A DNA stretch of 64,000 nt from Kazachstania africana CBS 2517 (Eukaryota > Ascomycota > Saccharomycetes > Saccharomycetales > Saccharomycetaceae): the NCBI RefSeq assembly GCF_000304475.1, contig NC_018941.1, positions 1 to 64,000 of the forward strand, read 5' to 3'. Under the pieces are notes generated by a model. The model ran no database searches. It had not been told where the DNA came from and worked only from the letters and a program-made list of their open reading frames with translations. The position numbers were made by a program, and so were the translations under genes. Positions 48,830 through 58,607 of the stretch are shown piece by piece. Within the stretch, counting starts at the first letter, position 1; each line of letters starts with the position of its first letter.

Positions 48830-50923
48830 ATGACATCTAGAAATCTGACACATGGTAAGGAGTCGTACAGTTCTTCATCTTTGAATGAACAAGACGACAG
48901 GCCCTTGTTGAATCCATTTTTGGCAAGTGAAGAAGATATCTCTTCAAAGTCTTCTTCACTCCACTATAAAAATGAGTACGGTCACGTTGATTCTGGATTA
49001 GGTTTCGATAACAGTCGCCAAATATCAGATTACGATGGTTATTACTCGAAAACAGATAATAACGATAATAACTTCATCAATAATAGCAATAATGAAAGTG
49101 ACAACACAAATAGCAATCTCACGCCTCCCGTAATGAATGTTCACCAGTCTGCATCTTCTCTGAACTCTACAAATGATATTCTTTCTCCTGCTGCCTTTGA
49201 TAGATACCCTTTGATTGGATCGAGAGTAACGTCAGTCGCAAATTTAGATCCGTCCAATCTTAACGGCAGCGTATCTCCATATTCTCCGGGAAATAGATCT
49301 AATTCAACTTTCTCGTCTGTCCTGAACCCTTTCAATGCAGAACAAGATTTTTCTCCATTTGGCGGGTATCCAACTTCTTCTTTCCCACTTTTACTAGAGG
49401 ATAAAGAAGATGATGACTATTTACATAATCCTGACCCAGAGGAAGAAGCAAAATTGGACAGACAAAGATTCATGGAAGACTTCAAACATATGAGTAAGAG
49501 ATCCTTTGCTGGTTTGGCTGGTATCTTATTCATTTTCCTCCTCGGTATATTCATATTCATCGTGCTACCTGCCATTACATATTCAGGAGCCATCTATCAT
49601 AATTCAACTCCAGACGTAACTACTATCCTCAGTTTATACTCATATCCTACATTGCAGGCAGTCAGGACAAATTTGGTGGACCCTGATACCCCAGAAAGTG
49701 CATATTCAAGACAAGCTAAAGACGGTGATTATTGGAAATTGGTCTTTTCTGATGAATTTAATGCAGAAGGTAGAACTTTCTACAACGGTGATGACCAATT
49801 TTGGCAAGGTCCAGATTTTAACTATGCTGCCACAAAGGATTTGGAATGGTATACTCCAGATGCTATCACCACTAAGGATGGTACTTTAAAATTAAGAATG
49901 GATGCCTTTAGAAGTCATGACCTTTATTATAGATCTGGTATGTTACAAAGTTGGAATAAATTATGTTTCACTGAAGGTATATTGGAAATTTCTGCTCAAT
50001 TACCAAATTACGGTAGTGTCTCGGGTCTATGGCCTGGTCTTTGGACAATGGGTAATTTAGGTAGACCTGGTTACATGGCTACCACTGAAGGTGTCTGGCC
50101 TTACAGTTATGATAGTTGTGATGCGGGCATTACACCAAACCAAAGTTCACCGGATGGTATTTCATATTTACCAGGACAAAGATTAAGTGTTTGCACGTGT
50201 GATGGCGAGGATCACCCAAATCAGGGTACTGGTAGAGGTGCTCCAGAAATTGACGTTATTGAAGGTGAAGTTGATACCAAATTAAAAGTTGGCCTTGCTT
50301 CTCAATCCTTGCAAGTCGCTCCCTTTGATATTTGGTATATGCCAGATTATGATTACATAGAAATTTACAACTTTTCCACAACCGTAATGAACACATATGC
50401 TGGTGGTCCATTCCAACAAGCTATTTCCGCAGTTTCAACGCTTAACACAACATGGTACGAGTTTGGTCCAGACGCTGGTTATTTCCAAAAATTTGCCATT
50501 GAATATTTGAATGACGATGATGATGGCTATGTTCGTTGGTTTGTGGGTGACACCCCAACATTTACTTTGTACGCAAATGCTTTACATCCAAACGGTAACA
50601 TTGGGTGGAGACGTATCAGTAAAGAGCCTATGTCTATGATTATCAACTTGGGTATATCGAACAATTGGGCCTATATCGATTGGCAAATGATTTTCTTCCC
50701 TGTTACCATGTCTGTTGATTATGTCAGAATTTATCAACCTAACGATTCTATTTCAATTACATGTGATCCTGCAGATTATCCAACTTATGATTACATCATC
50801 GATCATCCAAAGGCTTATGAAAATGTGAATTACACGTCATGGGAGGCTGCAGGGTATGATATACCCAAAAACGCATTAACTGGAGGTTGTTCAAGTTCTA
50901 AATACAAACTTGCCTCTTCCTAG
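48830..50923 (+). CDS. Beta-1,6-glucan synthesis protein, KRE6/SKN1 type (GH16)
   Basis: A 697-residue type II membrane glycoprotein. The N-terminal 225 residues are Ser/Asn-rich and cytosolic, with a polyasparagine-like patch at 77-95. One membrane anchor lies at about 227-251 (LAGILFIFLLGIFIFIVLP). The lumenal part is a glycoside-hydrolase-16-like domain with the catalytic-type motif EIDVIE at 473-478. Kre6 and Skn1 act in the secretory pathway and at the cell surface and are needed for beta-1,6-glucan in the wall. The two are duplicates in S. cerevisiae (about 720 and 771 residues); this copy is shorter than both and I cannot choose. Loss of KRE6 gives resistance to K1 killer toxin in S. 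cerevisiae, an interesting context. It converges on SAM4 with 56 bases between. Confidence 0.9.
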   Translation: MTSRNLTHGKESYSSSSLNEQDDRPLLNPFLASEEDISSKSSSLHYKNEYGHVDSGLGFDNSRQISDYDGYYSKTDNNDNNFINNSNNESDNTNSNLTPPVMNVHQSASSLNSTNDILSPAAFDRYPLIGSRVTSVANLDPSNLNGSVSPYSPGNRSNSTFSSVLNPFNAEQDFSPFGGYPTSSFPLLLEDKEDDDYLHNPDPEEEAKLDRQRFMEDFKHMSKRSFAGLAGILFIFLLGIFIFIVLPAITYSGAIYHNSTPDVTTILSLYSYPTLQAVRTNLVDPDTPESAYSRQAKDGDYWKLVFSDEFNAEGRTFYNGDDQFWQGPDFNYAATKDLEWYTPDAITTKDGTLKLRMDAFRSHDLYYRSGMLQSWNKLCFTEGILEISAQLPNYGSVSGLWPGLWTMGNLGRPGYMATTEGVWPYSYDSCDAGITPNQSSPDGISYLPGQRLSVCTCDGEDHPNQGTGRGAPEIDVIEGEVDTKLKVGLASQSLQVAPFDIWYMPDYDYIEIYNFSTTVMNTYAGGPFQQAISAVSTLNTTWYEFGPDAGYFQKFAIEYLNDDDDGYVRWFVGDTPTFTLYANALHPNGNIGWRRISKEPMSMIINLGISNNWAYIDWQMIFFPVTMSVDYVRIYQPNDSISITCDPADYPTYDYIIDHPKAYENVNYTSWEAAGYDIPKNALTGGCSSSKYKLASS

Positions 50924-50979
50924 TTCTTATCTTTGTAAAGATAAATGCATTTAGAAGATATACTATATAACAAATTGTT

Positions 50980-51960
50980 TTATTTATGTGATTTTTTTAC
51001 TGCGGCAGATACCTGCTCAATGTCATCAGGCATAGTTCTGCAACAGCCACCAATAATCCTTGCTCCTGCTTTTATGTATCTATTGACTACATCATTCCAA
51101 GTTATATCAGAATAGTGATTTGGTAACCAGATTTTCTTCACAGTATCATATATTTCACCACTATTTGGATAAGCAATTAACGGCATGTCCGGTAACTCTT
51201 TATGAATAGATTCTAAGATATCAGGGGAGTCACTGAAACTAACACAATTGATACCCAATAATAAGAAGTTGGGATTGATTTTACTACCGAGGGACTTTAT
51301 ATAATATCCAATTTCGTTCATGGTTGTACCATCTCTAAGGACTCCATTTTCATGGACTGAAAGACCAATATAGAAAGGCTTTGATAATATGGTGTCATCC
51401 CAGGACAGAATTGCTTTCAATTCATGGAAGTTGGGGACAGTTTCGAAGCCTATCAAGTCCAAATCCTTGTTCTGAAAAAAATTATCGAGCTGCGGTTTGA
51501 AATATGCATAGTAGTCTATATTTTCAGGATGCCCACCATAATCGCCGTTGAATTCCGCACAGACATGAGCACCCCAGGGCCCAATACATCCAATTAAGTA
51601 TTTTTCATCTCCAATACAAGAACGTGAGAAGCTCACGATCCTTTCCAAAAGTTCATTGTACTCCTTCAAAGTCTTGATTGGCGTATTCTCAGTAACTGAC
51701 TTGAAACTTGTTTGATATGTGATCGTCATCAAGATATCTGCACCGGCATCCAAAAAATCCTGAAACATGCCTTTCACGATTTCCCTATCCTTCGATGATG
51801 CATTGGACCAAAACGATTCACTGATAAATGGTATTGTAGACCATACTGGATTTGCCACGTGGATACCACGATTCTCTAATTCAGTACCCTGGCCGCCATC
51901 CAACACCAGGACTTTTTTAGGGTTTTCTTCTAAATATTCTTTAATAGGTTGACGAGGCAT
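50980..51960 (-). CDS. SAM4: Homocysteine S-methyltransferase SAM4
   Basis: Converts homocysteine to methionine using S-adenosylmethionine (or S-methylmethionine) as donor. The ATG at 51960 gives 326 residues, matching Sam4 (about 325). The six codons upstream begin at GTG, which yeast would not use. The N-terminus has VLVLDGGQGTELENRG, the central part KYLIGCIGPWGAH and LDLIGFETVPN. The zinc cysteines are in LLLGINCVSF and in the C-terminal IIGGCCRT. The sequence is closer to Sam4 than Mht1 in my reading, and the neighbour upstream in the same orientation is SAM3, the same pairing as SAM3-SAM4 in S. cerevisiae. The pair links uptake and use of S-adenosylmethionine as a methionine source. Confidence 0.9.
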   Translation of the reverse strand: MPRQPIKEYLEENPKKVLVLDGGQGTELENRGIHVANPVWSTIPFISESFWSNASSKDREIVKGMFQDFLDAGADILMTITYQTSFKSVTENTPIKTLKEYNELLERIVSFSRSCIGDEKYLIGCIGPWGAHVCAEFNGDYGGHPENIDYYAYFKPQLDNFFQNKDLDLIGFETVPNFHELKAILSWDDTILSKPFYIGLSVHENGVLRDGTTMNEIGYYIKSLGSKINPNFLLLGINCVSFSDSPDILESIHKELPDMPLIAYPNSGEIYDTVKKIWLPNHYSDITWNDVVNRYIKAGARIIGGCCRTMPDDIEQVSAAVKKSHK

Positions 51961-52243
51961 CTTTCTTATTAGTGTCACGGTTATCTAAAGTATGGAATTT
52001 TGTTCAAATGGTTGCTTCCCTGCCTTACTTTATATATGAAAATAAGTCTTAAACGAGAGAACTTCTTAGGACGTGCAATTTCTTGATCGAGAGTTTCTCC
52101 TTTTATGACTCAGGAGATTTTTGTCAATTCCGGAATAGTACGTAATTAAAGTTTAGATTTACGATTTTTGTTCGAGGAAATTAGTACAAATATTATATAA
52201 GCTATTTACAAATTAATCAACTGTCTTATATAGAAGATATGAT

Positions 52244-54001
52244 TTAGCACCAGAATCTATACACTCTGTAGTAGAAAGGCTTGGAAGCAATTATTATTTT
52301 TTGTTCTTCACGTTGTTGTTTGAACAGTGCAAGATTTTCCACGGCTCTACCAGTGTCCAAGTCGATGTGTTTTAGAGGAATAAACAGTGATCTCCAGCCT
52401 TTCTTGTATGTTTTGTGAAAAATGTAGACGACAATCATAATCGGTATACTGAGACAATTCTCGAAGAATGCAGATGCACTTGGTGATTCGTCCAATGGAG
52501 AAATTGAGACGTAAAGTTCCCCCATGATTAGCAATATGTTCAGAAGAGAACCTAATATACCACCATAGATACCCAGCATTGACTTATATGCGATCTCGTC
52601 ATTCGATCTATTTTGTTTTTTCAAGGCTATTCTGTACCTTACCTGAGAGAAGCATATACAGAACCAGGTGAAGAATGAAGATATGGAACACAATGCAAAT
52701 AACCAGGTGAAAACGGTGCCTTCCTCAGAACAGTCAATGAGGAAAGCCAATAGACCAAAGATACCACAGATGACAATACCCACCAATGGCCTTCCTTTCT
52801 TGTCAATGTAGCCGCAAATTCTTGGTAATTGGCCAGCTGAACCTAATGCTTGGATTACTCTTGAAGAAGCATAGACGCATGAATTACAGACAGAAATTAC
52901 GGCAACAAGAATAATAACATTCATGAAATTTGCCACGCTTGAGCCCATTGAACCAGCATTAGTTAGGGCAATGACAAATGGCGAAGCGGTGACATCTTCA
53001 TCACTTGAGGCGCCAAGAAGTCGCTCGTCTGTATATGGTACTAGACATCCAATTATGACAACAGTGGTAATGTAAAAGACAGCAATTCTCCAAAAAGTTC
53101 CCTTTGCAGCTCTAGAAATGGCAGATATTTTTTTCGATTCAGCTGCAGTCAAGAGAACCAATTCAGCACCGCCAAACGAAAAGGCAGCTGAAACGAATGT
53201 ATTGCATAGACTCTTGAAAACTGGATGGGCAAAAGAACCTGGATTGTGCCAGTATTTTGTACCTATATAACCACTGGAACCGGGACCTCCACCACATATA
53301 AGTACGATTCCGATGATAATGAAAATGATAATGGCCAATATTTTGATTATTGAAAGCCAGAACTCTGTTTCAGCAAAGCCTTCAACACCAAAAAGGTTTA
53401 GGAACATCACAAAAAGATAGAATATGGCAATCCAGACGGCAGGATCCACAGAATCGTTCCAGTATTGGATCACCATTGCACTTCCCATGAGTTCGCTGGG
53501 AAACGATATTAGCCAAGCTAGTGCATAATTTGTGGAAACTGTAAAACCGATTGATTCATCAATAAATCTGGTTACATGTGTAGCATAAGAACCCGAAACA
53601 GGATATTGGCACGAGAGTTCTGCAGCGCTCTGTACGACACAAAACATGGAAAGACCAACAAGTATGAAACCAATTAGTAGACAGCCTGGACCTGACGCTA
53701 ATGAGTAGCCTAAACCAATAAATAAACCAGTACCTAAAGTGCCCCCGATTGCTATCATGGTCAAATGTCTTTGCATTAATGCCTTTTTCAGAGGCTGTTT
53801 AGCCAGTCGCAACTGTACCTTCTCTTCAGCAGTATACTTCGAGTCATCTTCGTCTATCGTAGCATCTAAATCCACTCTCTTGAATGAATCTCTGAATCTG
53901 TATAGAAAGGTTCCTTTTTCTGAAGAGCTAAATTCTGAGCCAGTCTTGACACTGTCGGTATATATCTTGCTCACTTCTTTATTGACCACAGAAGAACTCA
54001 T
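52244..54001 (-). CDS. SAM3: S-adenosylmethionine permease SAM3 (MMP1-like)
   Basis: A 585-residue amino-acid permease of the yeast AAT family, starting at an ATG. The N-terminal cytosolic tail of about 80 residues leads to RHLTMIAIGGTLGTGLFIGLG at the first helix, and about twelve helices follow. Landmarks are AELSCQYPVSGSYATH, SFGGAELVLLTAAESK, CNSCVYASSRVIQALG and the C-terminal SKPFYYRVYRFWC. These match Sam3 and its duplicate Mmp1 (S-methylmethionine permease). I choose SAM3 because SAM4 follows immediately downstream on the same strand, with 283 bases between the start of SAM4 and the end of this gene. Substrate specificity between the two duplicates cannot be read from the sequence. 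Confidence 0.88.
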   Translation of the reverse strand: MSSSVVNKEVSKIYTDSVKTGSEFSSSEKGTFLYRFRDSFKRVDLDATIDEDDSKYTAEEKVQLRLAKQPLKKALMQRHLTMIAIGGTLGTGLFIGLGYSLASGPGCLLIGFILVGLSMFCVVQSAAELSCQYPVSGSYATHVTRFIDESIGFTVSTNYALAWLISFPSELMGSAMVIQYWNDSVDPAVWIAIFYLFVMFLNLFGVEGFAETEFWLSIIKILAIIIFIIIGIVLICGGGPGSSGYIGTKYWHNPGSFAHPVFKSLCNTFVSAAFSFGGAELVLLTAAESKKISAISRAAKGTFWRIAVFYITTVVIIGCLVPYTDERLLGASSDEDVTASPFVIALTNAGSMGSSVANFMNVIILVAVISVCNSCVYASSRVIQALGSAGQLPRICGYIDKKGRPLVGIVICGIFGLLAFLIDCSEEGTVFTWLFALCSISSFFTWFCICFSQVRYRIALKKQNRSNDEIAYKSMLGIYGGILGSLLNILLIMGELYVSISPLDESPSASAFFENCLSIPIMIVVYIFHKTYKKGWRSLFIPLKHIDLDTGRAVENLALFKQQREEQKIIIASKPFYYRVYRFWC

Positions 54002-55101
54002 TTTTTCTCTAGGATGTTAAGTGCAATCGATGTCTCTTTAATGCCAAGACAAGAACAACTATACATTGGAAATTCATGTGCTCTATATATGAAATGTGAC
54101 ATATACATACAGGCCGTTTTGAGTATTGCAATTTTTACACAGTTTTATGACGTTGTTTGTCTCGACACAGACATATTTGCTCTCGTTAAGAGCCTTAACT
54201 ATCGTTTTTCGAAGTGTGCATCTTCGAGAATGGCTGTAAAAAGGATTGAACAAAACAAGATATGGCACATAACGAAGAAAATTATGCAACAAGTCGATAT
54301 CTGCATGATAAGAGGTCGGAGAACGTTCGAGCCACATCATTTGCGATGGATTACCAGTAGCAATTAGATAACTCGGAAGTTCTTTTGTGCGCAACATTGT
54401 GAGAGCTTGTTGCGCTTGGCGTTCTCTGAGTCATTTACATAGACGAAAGCAGCTATTTATCCGAGAGCCTTCTAGAGGGGAAGAGGGCCGTGTAAAGTCC
54501 ATTTTGGGTGCTGCTGTGGCGTTCATGTTTGCTGACACCGTAGGTTCACTTTAAAAGTAGGGTAGTGTCCTTTGCCAAATGAGGGATTGTCTTGGAGTAG
54601 GACTGTTTCCAGTACTTGGTGTATGACTATGGACAGTCCGGGAGAAACGTTACTGAACTACGACTACAATTTGAAAGAAAAAATCTTGCATCATCTTGGT
54701 TTGCGATTTATAAGGTACGTAATTCTCAAGTGTTTCAATAGTTTAGTTAAATCTTTTTGGATCAATTGAGCTCCAGAAATTGAAACACTAATCTTGGGAC
54801 AGTGTACAATTTCTACTCAAGAAAACTCTGTCGCAACTGCGCACATCACGAATATGTATCTAGCTTTTTTTTTAATATCTTGTGGGCTTTAAAATGCAAT
54901 AGAGTAACTAAAATTTAAATTTCCTTCTGTTCCGCGAGGTTCGAAGTAAAAAAACCATTCCACTCAAAGGATCTCATGAGTATCCATAGCGTAATATTCT
55001 AATCAATGCTTAGTACCGAACAACATTTCCAAATCACCACTTCGACCTCTTAATTAAGAATAAATAAATATGTACATATACACGATTCCGATTACAAAAC
55101 T
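54002..55101. other. Intergenic stretch at a synteny junction
   Basis: No gene seen in 1.1 kb. The left part is the SAM3 promoter. In S. cerevisiae the gene next to QCR2 is AQY1, not SAM3, so a rearrangement or gene loss boundary lies here. GGTTCGAA at 54936 resembles a tRNA B box but has no tRNA fold around it. Confidence 0.4.
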
Positions 55102-56175
55102 TCACAATTCCTCTTTGAATGGTAATTTGGATGTGTCTCCAACCGCAACGTAATTGAAACCATCAAGTTTAAATGGCTTGATGATTTCTGTATTCACAAC
55201 TTCATTCATCTTGATTTTGGCCAATTCCATAGCTTTTGCAATGTCATTGTTTTTCTTTAGTTGACCTACTATCGATTTGAGGCTCTTTGACAAGATGCCA
55301 GCGTCTGTGCCTTTTAGATAGAGCTGAAAAAGTCCGTAGGAGTTATGGTACGTATCCACAAAAGAAGAATGGACTGATTCAAAACCTGGGAATAGTGGAC
55401 ATGTCAAATACGTCGAAAGGACCTCAAATAGTGGAATATCCGCTTTTTTGAGTGGGATACCAATCCCTACTACTGATTCTCCCGTTGCTCTGACTCTCGA
55501 TTCACCAGAGTAAGCCTTCGGAACTGCTTCCGATTTCAAAGCTTTCCCATTTGGCAAGCTACTAATCAAAGAATCCTGTACAAACTTTTTCAAACTGTTT
55601 TCCTCAATGCCTTCACCTATAATATTGATATTTTCTTTTGTGTAGACTTTGTTCGAATAATTTTTAATATCATCGAGAGAAATTGATTGGACGCCATCAT
55701 ACAAAACTGGGTTACCCAAACCAGTCCTGTAAGTGATATTGTACAATGCATCCTGAGCCTTAGCTATTGGATCCATAGATCTGATTTGAGAATCGTAGTT
55801 TGCCGCTGGAAAGACGGATTCTACGAGTTCATGGGGTCTGAAAGTAGTCTTATACAAAACATTTCCCATAGCATTGACAAAATATGGTAAATTTTCTGAT
55901 AAAAACGTCGCTTTCAGGGTAATAAATTCCCTGTCTACCATAGATTCAAACTTACCGCCTAATAACTCGGACTCTCTAACTAATCTCAAGGAAGACTTTC
56001 CATTGGTATTTTGATAATTAAACCTCGACAATAAATGGGCCAGACCATCTTTCTCTGCATAACGTGACCCACCATGAACTTTCACCGTTAATATAGAAAC
56101 CTTCCCCGGATTACCATTTACCGTACTAATTGTATAACGCCTGACAACCTGTCTTGATAAATGTGATCTTAACAT
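55102..56175 (-). CDS. QCR2: Cytochrome bc1 complex core protein 2
   Basis: Subunit of ubiquinol-cytochrome c reductase (complex III) in the mitochondrial inner membrane. Taking the ATG at 56175 gives 357 residues, near the yeast length of about 368, with a basic, Arg-rich presequence (MLRSHLSRQVVRRYT). The open frame extends upstream only through a TTG. Landmarks: VKVHGGSRYAEKDGLAHLL, VRESELLGG, LKATFLSENLPY, GLGNPVLYDGV, and the C-terminal FNYVAVGDTSKLP. It belongs to the M16 peptidase fold but, as usual for core 2, lacks the HxxEH zinc motif. It is divergent from RPC82 as in S. cerevisiae, sharing a promoter with Cbf1-type and CCAAT elements. Confidence 0.93.
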   Translation of the reverse strand: MLRSHLSRQVVRRYTISTVNGNPGKVSILTVKVHGGSRYAEKDGLAHLLSRFNYQNTNGKSSLRLVRESELLGGKFESMVDREFITLKATFLSENLPYFVNAMGNVLYKTTFRPHELVESVFPAANYDSQIRSMDPIAKAQDALYNITYRTGLGNPVLYDGVQSISLDDIKNYSNKVYTKENINIIGEGIEENSLKKFVQDSLISSLPNGKALKSEAVPKAYSGESRVRATGESVVGIGIPLKKADIPLFEVLSTYLTCPLFPGFESVHSSFVDTYHNSYGLFQLYLKGTDAGILSKSLKSIVGQLKKNNDIAKAMELAKIKMNEVVNTEIIKPFKLDGFNYVAVGDTSKLPFKEEL

Positions 56176-56357
56176 TCTTGTCAACAAGCTAGCACAGTAA
56201 CTCGATTGAAAAAACTCTTCAAAGGAACCTAATCTCTGCTCAACCGAAACCTTCAAAGGAGTCTCTTCATTCCATCAGCCTAATCACTCTTTTATAAACC
56301 TCAAAACTCCGTTACCCAGTCGACCTGCTGTGCACAGTAAACGATTCCTCGAGAATA

Positions 56358-56362
56358 ATTGG
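56358..56362 (-). promoter_or_regulatory. CCAAT box (HAP complex type) upstream of QCR2
   Basis: ATTGG on the plus strand reads AGCCAATTA toward QCR2, about 180 bases from its ATG. Respiratory-chain genes are commonly HAP2/3/4/5 targets. Short motif, so moderate support only. Confidence 0.4.
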
Positions 56363-56366
56363 CTGA

Positions 56367-56402
56367 AAATCACATGACTGAAAATAATTTTATTACCACG
56401 TG
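56367..56402. promoter_or_regulatory. Pair of Cbf1-type E-boxes in the QCR2/RPC82 promoter
   Basis: ATCACATG at about 56369-56376 and CACGTG at 56397-56402 (ATCACGTG on the minus strand) both fit RTCACRTG. Cbf1 sites occur before several yeast respiratory-complex genes. The centromere explanation for the same motif was rejected because no CDEIII follows. Confidence 0.45.
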
Positions 56403-56560
56403 ATTTTTATCAACTTTTTTTCATCGAGTGAAATTTTTCTGCTAAAGTCATCGCTGGTGAAAAAAGAGAAAGAGAGAGCCTGATCTGTGAAAAACAATAG
56501 AGAGCTAGATCATCATTTTCCATTGTCATAGATCTTTAGGAGGTGAATTTTGTACTGAAA

Positions 56561-58528
56561 ATGGATGCTATACTATCTTCGAGTTCCAATAACACAAATG
56601 ATGCACAAAATGGTGGTGAAAGGCCAAATGATACGGCTTCTGCCGCAGTGAAACAAGATCCTGTAGATATCATGAACGTATCTTCAATTGAACAGAGAAC
56701 TTTGAATCCTGAACGGTTTTTGTATATAGAGTTAGTAAAATCACACATGGGTCAGAAAGCTGCTCAAATTATTGATGTGTTGATAGGATTAGGCAGATTG
56801 AGTGCTCGTCAAATTTGTGAAAAATTATCCTCTACCTCCTTCGATGTGAAAACTGTGAAGACTACATTAGTTTCTTTGATCCAGTTACGTTGTGTCAGAT
56901 ACCTGGAAGAGACAGCTTTAAATGGGAAGAAGACAACCTATTATTATTATAACGAAGACGGTTTATCACTTTTACTCTATTCTGGTTTAATAATAGAAGA
57001 AATCAATCAACTATTCCCTTCAGATGGAACAGAAAATATATCTGCATCACATATAGTGCAGAACATCCTAACTTTTGGTTCAATCACCTTAGATAGTTAC
57101 TTACAAAATTCAGATTCAGATACTTCGAAGCATCACACTGCAAGTATCTTCGTTAAACTTTGTGAAACTGGCTTCTTGATACCAATTTCAAAATTGCAAT
57201 ACACTCCTATCAATGAAATATGGAATATTTTATATCAAAAAAACTATAATCTAATTCCAAGAAATTCTACATTATCTGAATTAAAGAAGAAAACTGAGGC
57301 CAAATCAAAAACTAAAAGTGAATTTTCAAATATTTTGAATTCTATCAATGATTTATCAAAGATAATAATTATTGATCCAGAAACGTCTTTGAAAACGGTC
57401 ATTGGAAATATCCCATTAACTTTTAACCTAGAAAGATTTCTAAAATCAAGAAGATCAAAACAGCTTGCACAATTTGCCAAATCAAGAATTGGAAAAACAT
57501 CATCTATCATTTATAAAACTGCATTGAGAATGACTGAACAAGTCTCTCCACCTTTGATAAACCCATTAACTTACACAGACCTACTACAAGATCAGGATGA
57601 AACTGCTGCTATGTTCACTGATCTTGAATTATTGGAAGAAAAGACACCAGGGTTATCTTTCAATGCTATTGATATTGCAAAGTATCTACCTTCTGATGTA
57701 GATCTAAGAGGAAGCTTAGTTTCCAAAAAGACTGGTAAAAGGGCAAATAATGTCAATAACAATGCAAACCCAAGTAAAAAAATGAAAACAGAAGATGGTT
57801 TTGCAATCCCTGCATTACCTAAACATTTGTTAGATGCTGCTGAAGAAATAGGAGATGGTGATGACCATGATTTGGACGATGATTATGACGACGATGACCC
57901 TCATTCCGTTGGTTTAATTAATAGTCATTTAAAACTTTTGGTATCTTCTGGCCTGAAATTCTTGAAAGAAACAAAGCCAGGTGTTTATTACGTCCCATAC
58001 AGTTCATTGATGCCATCATTAAGATCATCAGTTTATGACTATATTATTGCATCAACACTCGGACAATCAGCAATGCGTATACGTCGTTGCATCTGTGCTA
58101 ATAAGCTTGTTTCTGAAAAAGTCATCAATTCAACTGCATTGATGAAGGAAAAAGATATCAGAGCTGCTATATCATCTTTAATTAGATATAACGTGGTTGA
58201 AATCCAAGAAGTGCCAAGAACCGTAGACAGATCTGCTGCAAGGGCTGTATTTTTATTCAGATCAAAAGAAAGTCATTCTTACATGTTTATAAAACAAAAT
58301 CTAGCTTGGAATATGGGTAACTTACTCTTCAAAAAAGAAAAATTAAATGAAGAGAACTCTACTTTATTGACAAAAGCAAATAGAGATGATGTCAAAGGCA
58401 GAGAAGCTGAATTATTATTGGCAAGCGAGTTAAATCAACTAAAAATGGTTAATGAACGTCAGTTAACATCTTTCACTCGTCTTACCAGATTGATATCCCT
58501 CTGGGAAGCCTTTAAGTACAATAACTAG
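56561..58528 (+). CDS. RPC82: RNA polymerase III subunit C82
   Basis: Largest subunit of the C82/C34/C31 initiation subcomplex of nuclear RNA polymerase III. The ATG at 56561 gives 655 residues, as in S. cerevisiae (about 654); the six codons before it start at GTG. The protein consists of successive winged-helix domains: NPERFLYIELVKSHMGQKAAQIIDVL opens the first, and IRRCICANKLVSEK lies in a later one. An acidic linker of Asp repeats sits at about 57855-57900. The C-terminus forms a coiled coil ending in TSFTRLTRLISLWEAF. Convergent with SKI3 (79 bases apart) and divergent from QCR2, as in the S. cerevisiae block. Confidence 0.93.
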   Translation: MDAILSSSSNNTNDAQNGGERPNDTASAAVKQDPVDIMNVSSIEQRTLNPERFLYIELVKSHMGQKAAQIIDVLIGLGRLSARQICEKLSSTSFDVKTVKTTLVSLIQLRCVRYLEETALNGKKTTYYYYNEDGLSLLLYSGLIIEEINQLFPSDGTENISASHIVQNILTFGSITLDSYLQNSDSDTSKHHTASIFVKLCETGFLIPISKLQYTPINEIWNILYQKNYNLIPRNSTLSELKKKTEAKSKTKSEFSNILNSINDLSKIIIIDPETSLKTVIGNIPLTFNLERFLKSRRSKQLAQFAKSRIGKTSSIIYKTALRMTEQVSPPLINPLTYTDLLQDQDETAAMFTDLELLEEKTPGLSFNAIDIAKYLPSDVDLRGSLVSKKTGKRANNVNNNANPSKKMKTEDGFAIPALPKHLLDAAEEIGDGDDHDLDDDYDDDDPHSVGLINSHLKLLVSSGLKFLKETKPGVYYVPYSSLMPSLRSSVYDYIIASTLGQSAMRIRRCICANKLVSEKVINSTALMKEKDIRAAISSLIRYNVVEIQEVPRTVDRSAARAVFLFRSKESHSYMFIKQNLAWNMGNLLFKKEKLNEENSTLLTKANRDDVKGREAELLLASELNQLKMVNERQLTSFTRLTRLISLWEAFKYNN

Positions 58529-58607
58529 GTATGCATATATAACTCTAAATAAGTCTCAAAAGAAAAAAACTTGCTGTACATTTAATTCAACTAGTCGATA
58601 TTTTTAA

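Noticed and set aside
51961..51978. Six-codon extension of SAM4
   Set aside because: It begins at GTG, and the ATG at 51960 matches the Sam4 start.
54930..54970. GGTTCGAA, a tRNA B-box-like word
   Set aside because: No acceptor or anticodon stem and no A box at the right distance.
56176..56256. 27-codon extension of QCR2
   Set aside because: It begins at TTG; the ATG at 56175 gives a proper mitochondrial presequence.
56367..56480. Possible centromere from RTCACRTG (CDEI-like) followed by A/T-rich DNA
   Set aside because: No CDEIII (TTCCGAA context) follows at the expected distance, and the site lies in the QCR2/RPC82 promoter where Cbf1 sites are expected.
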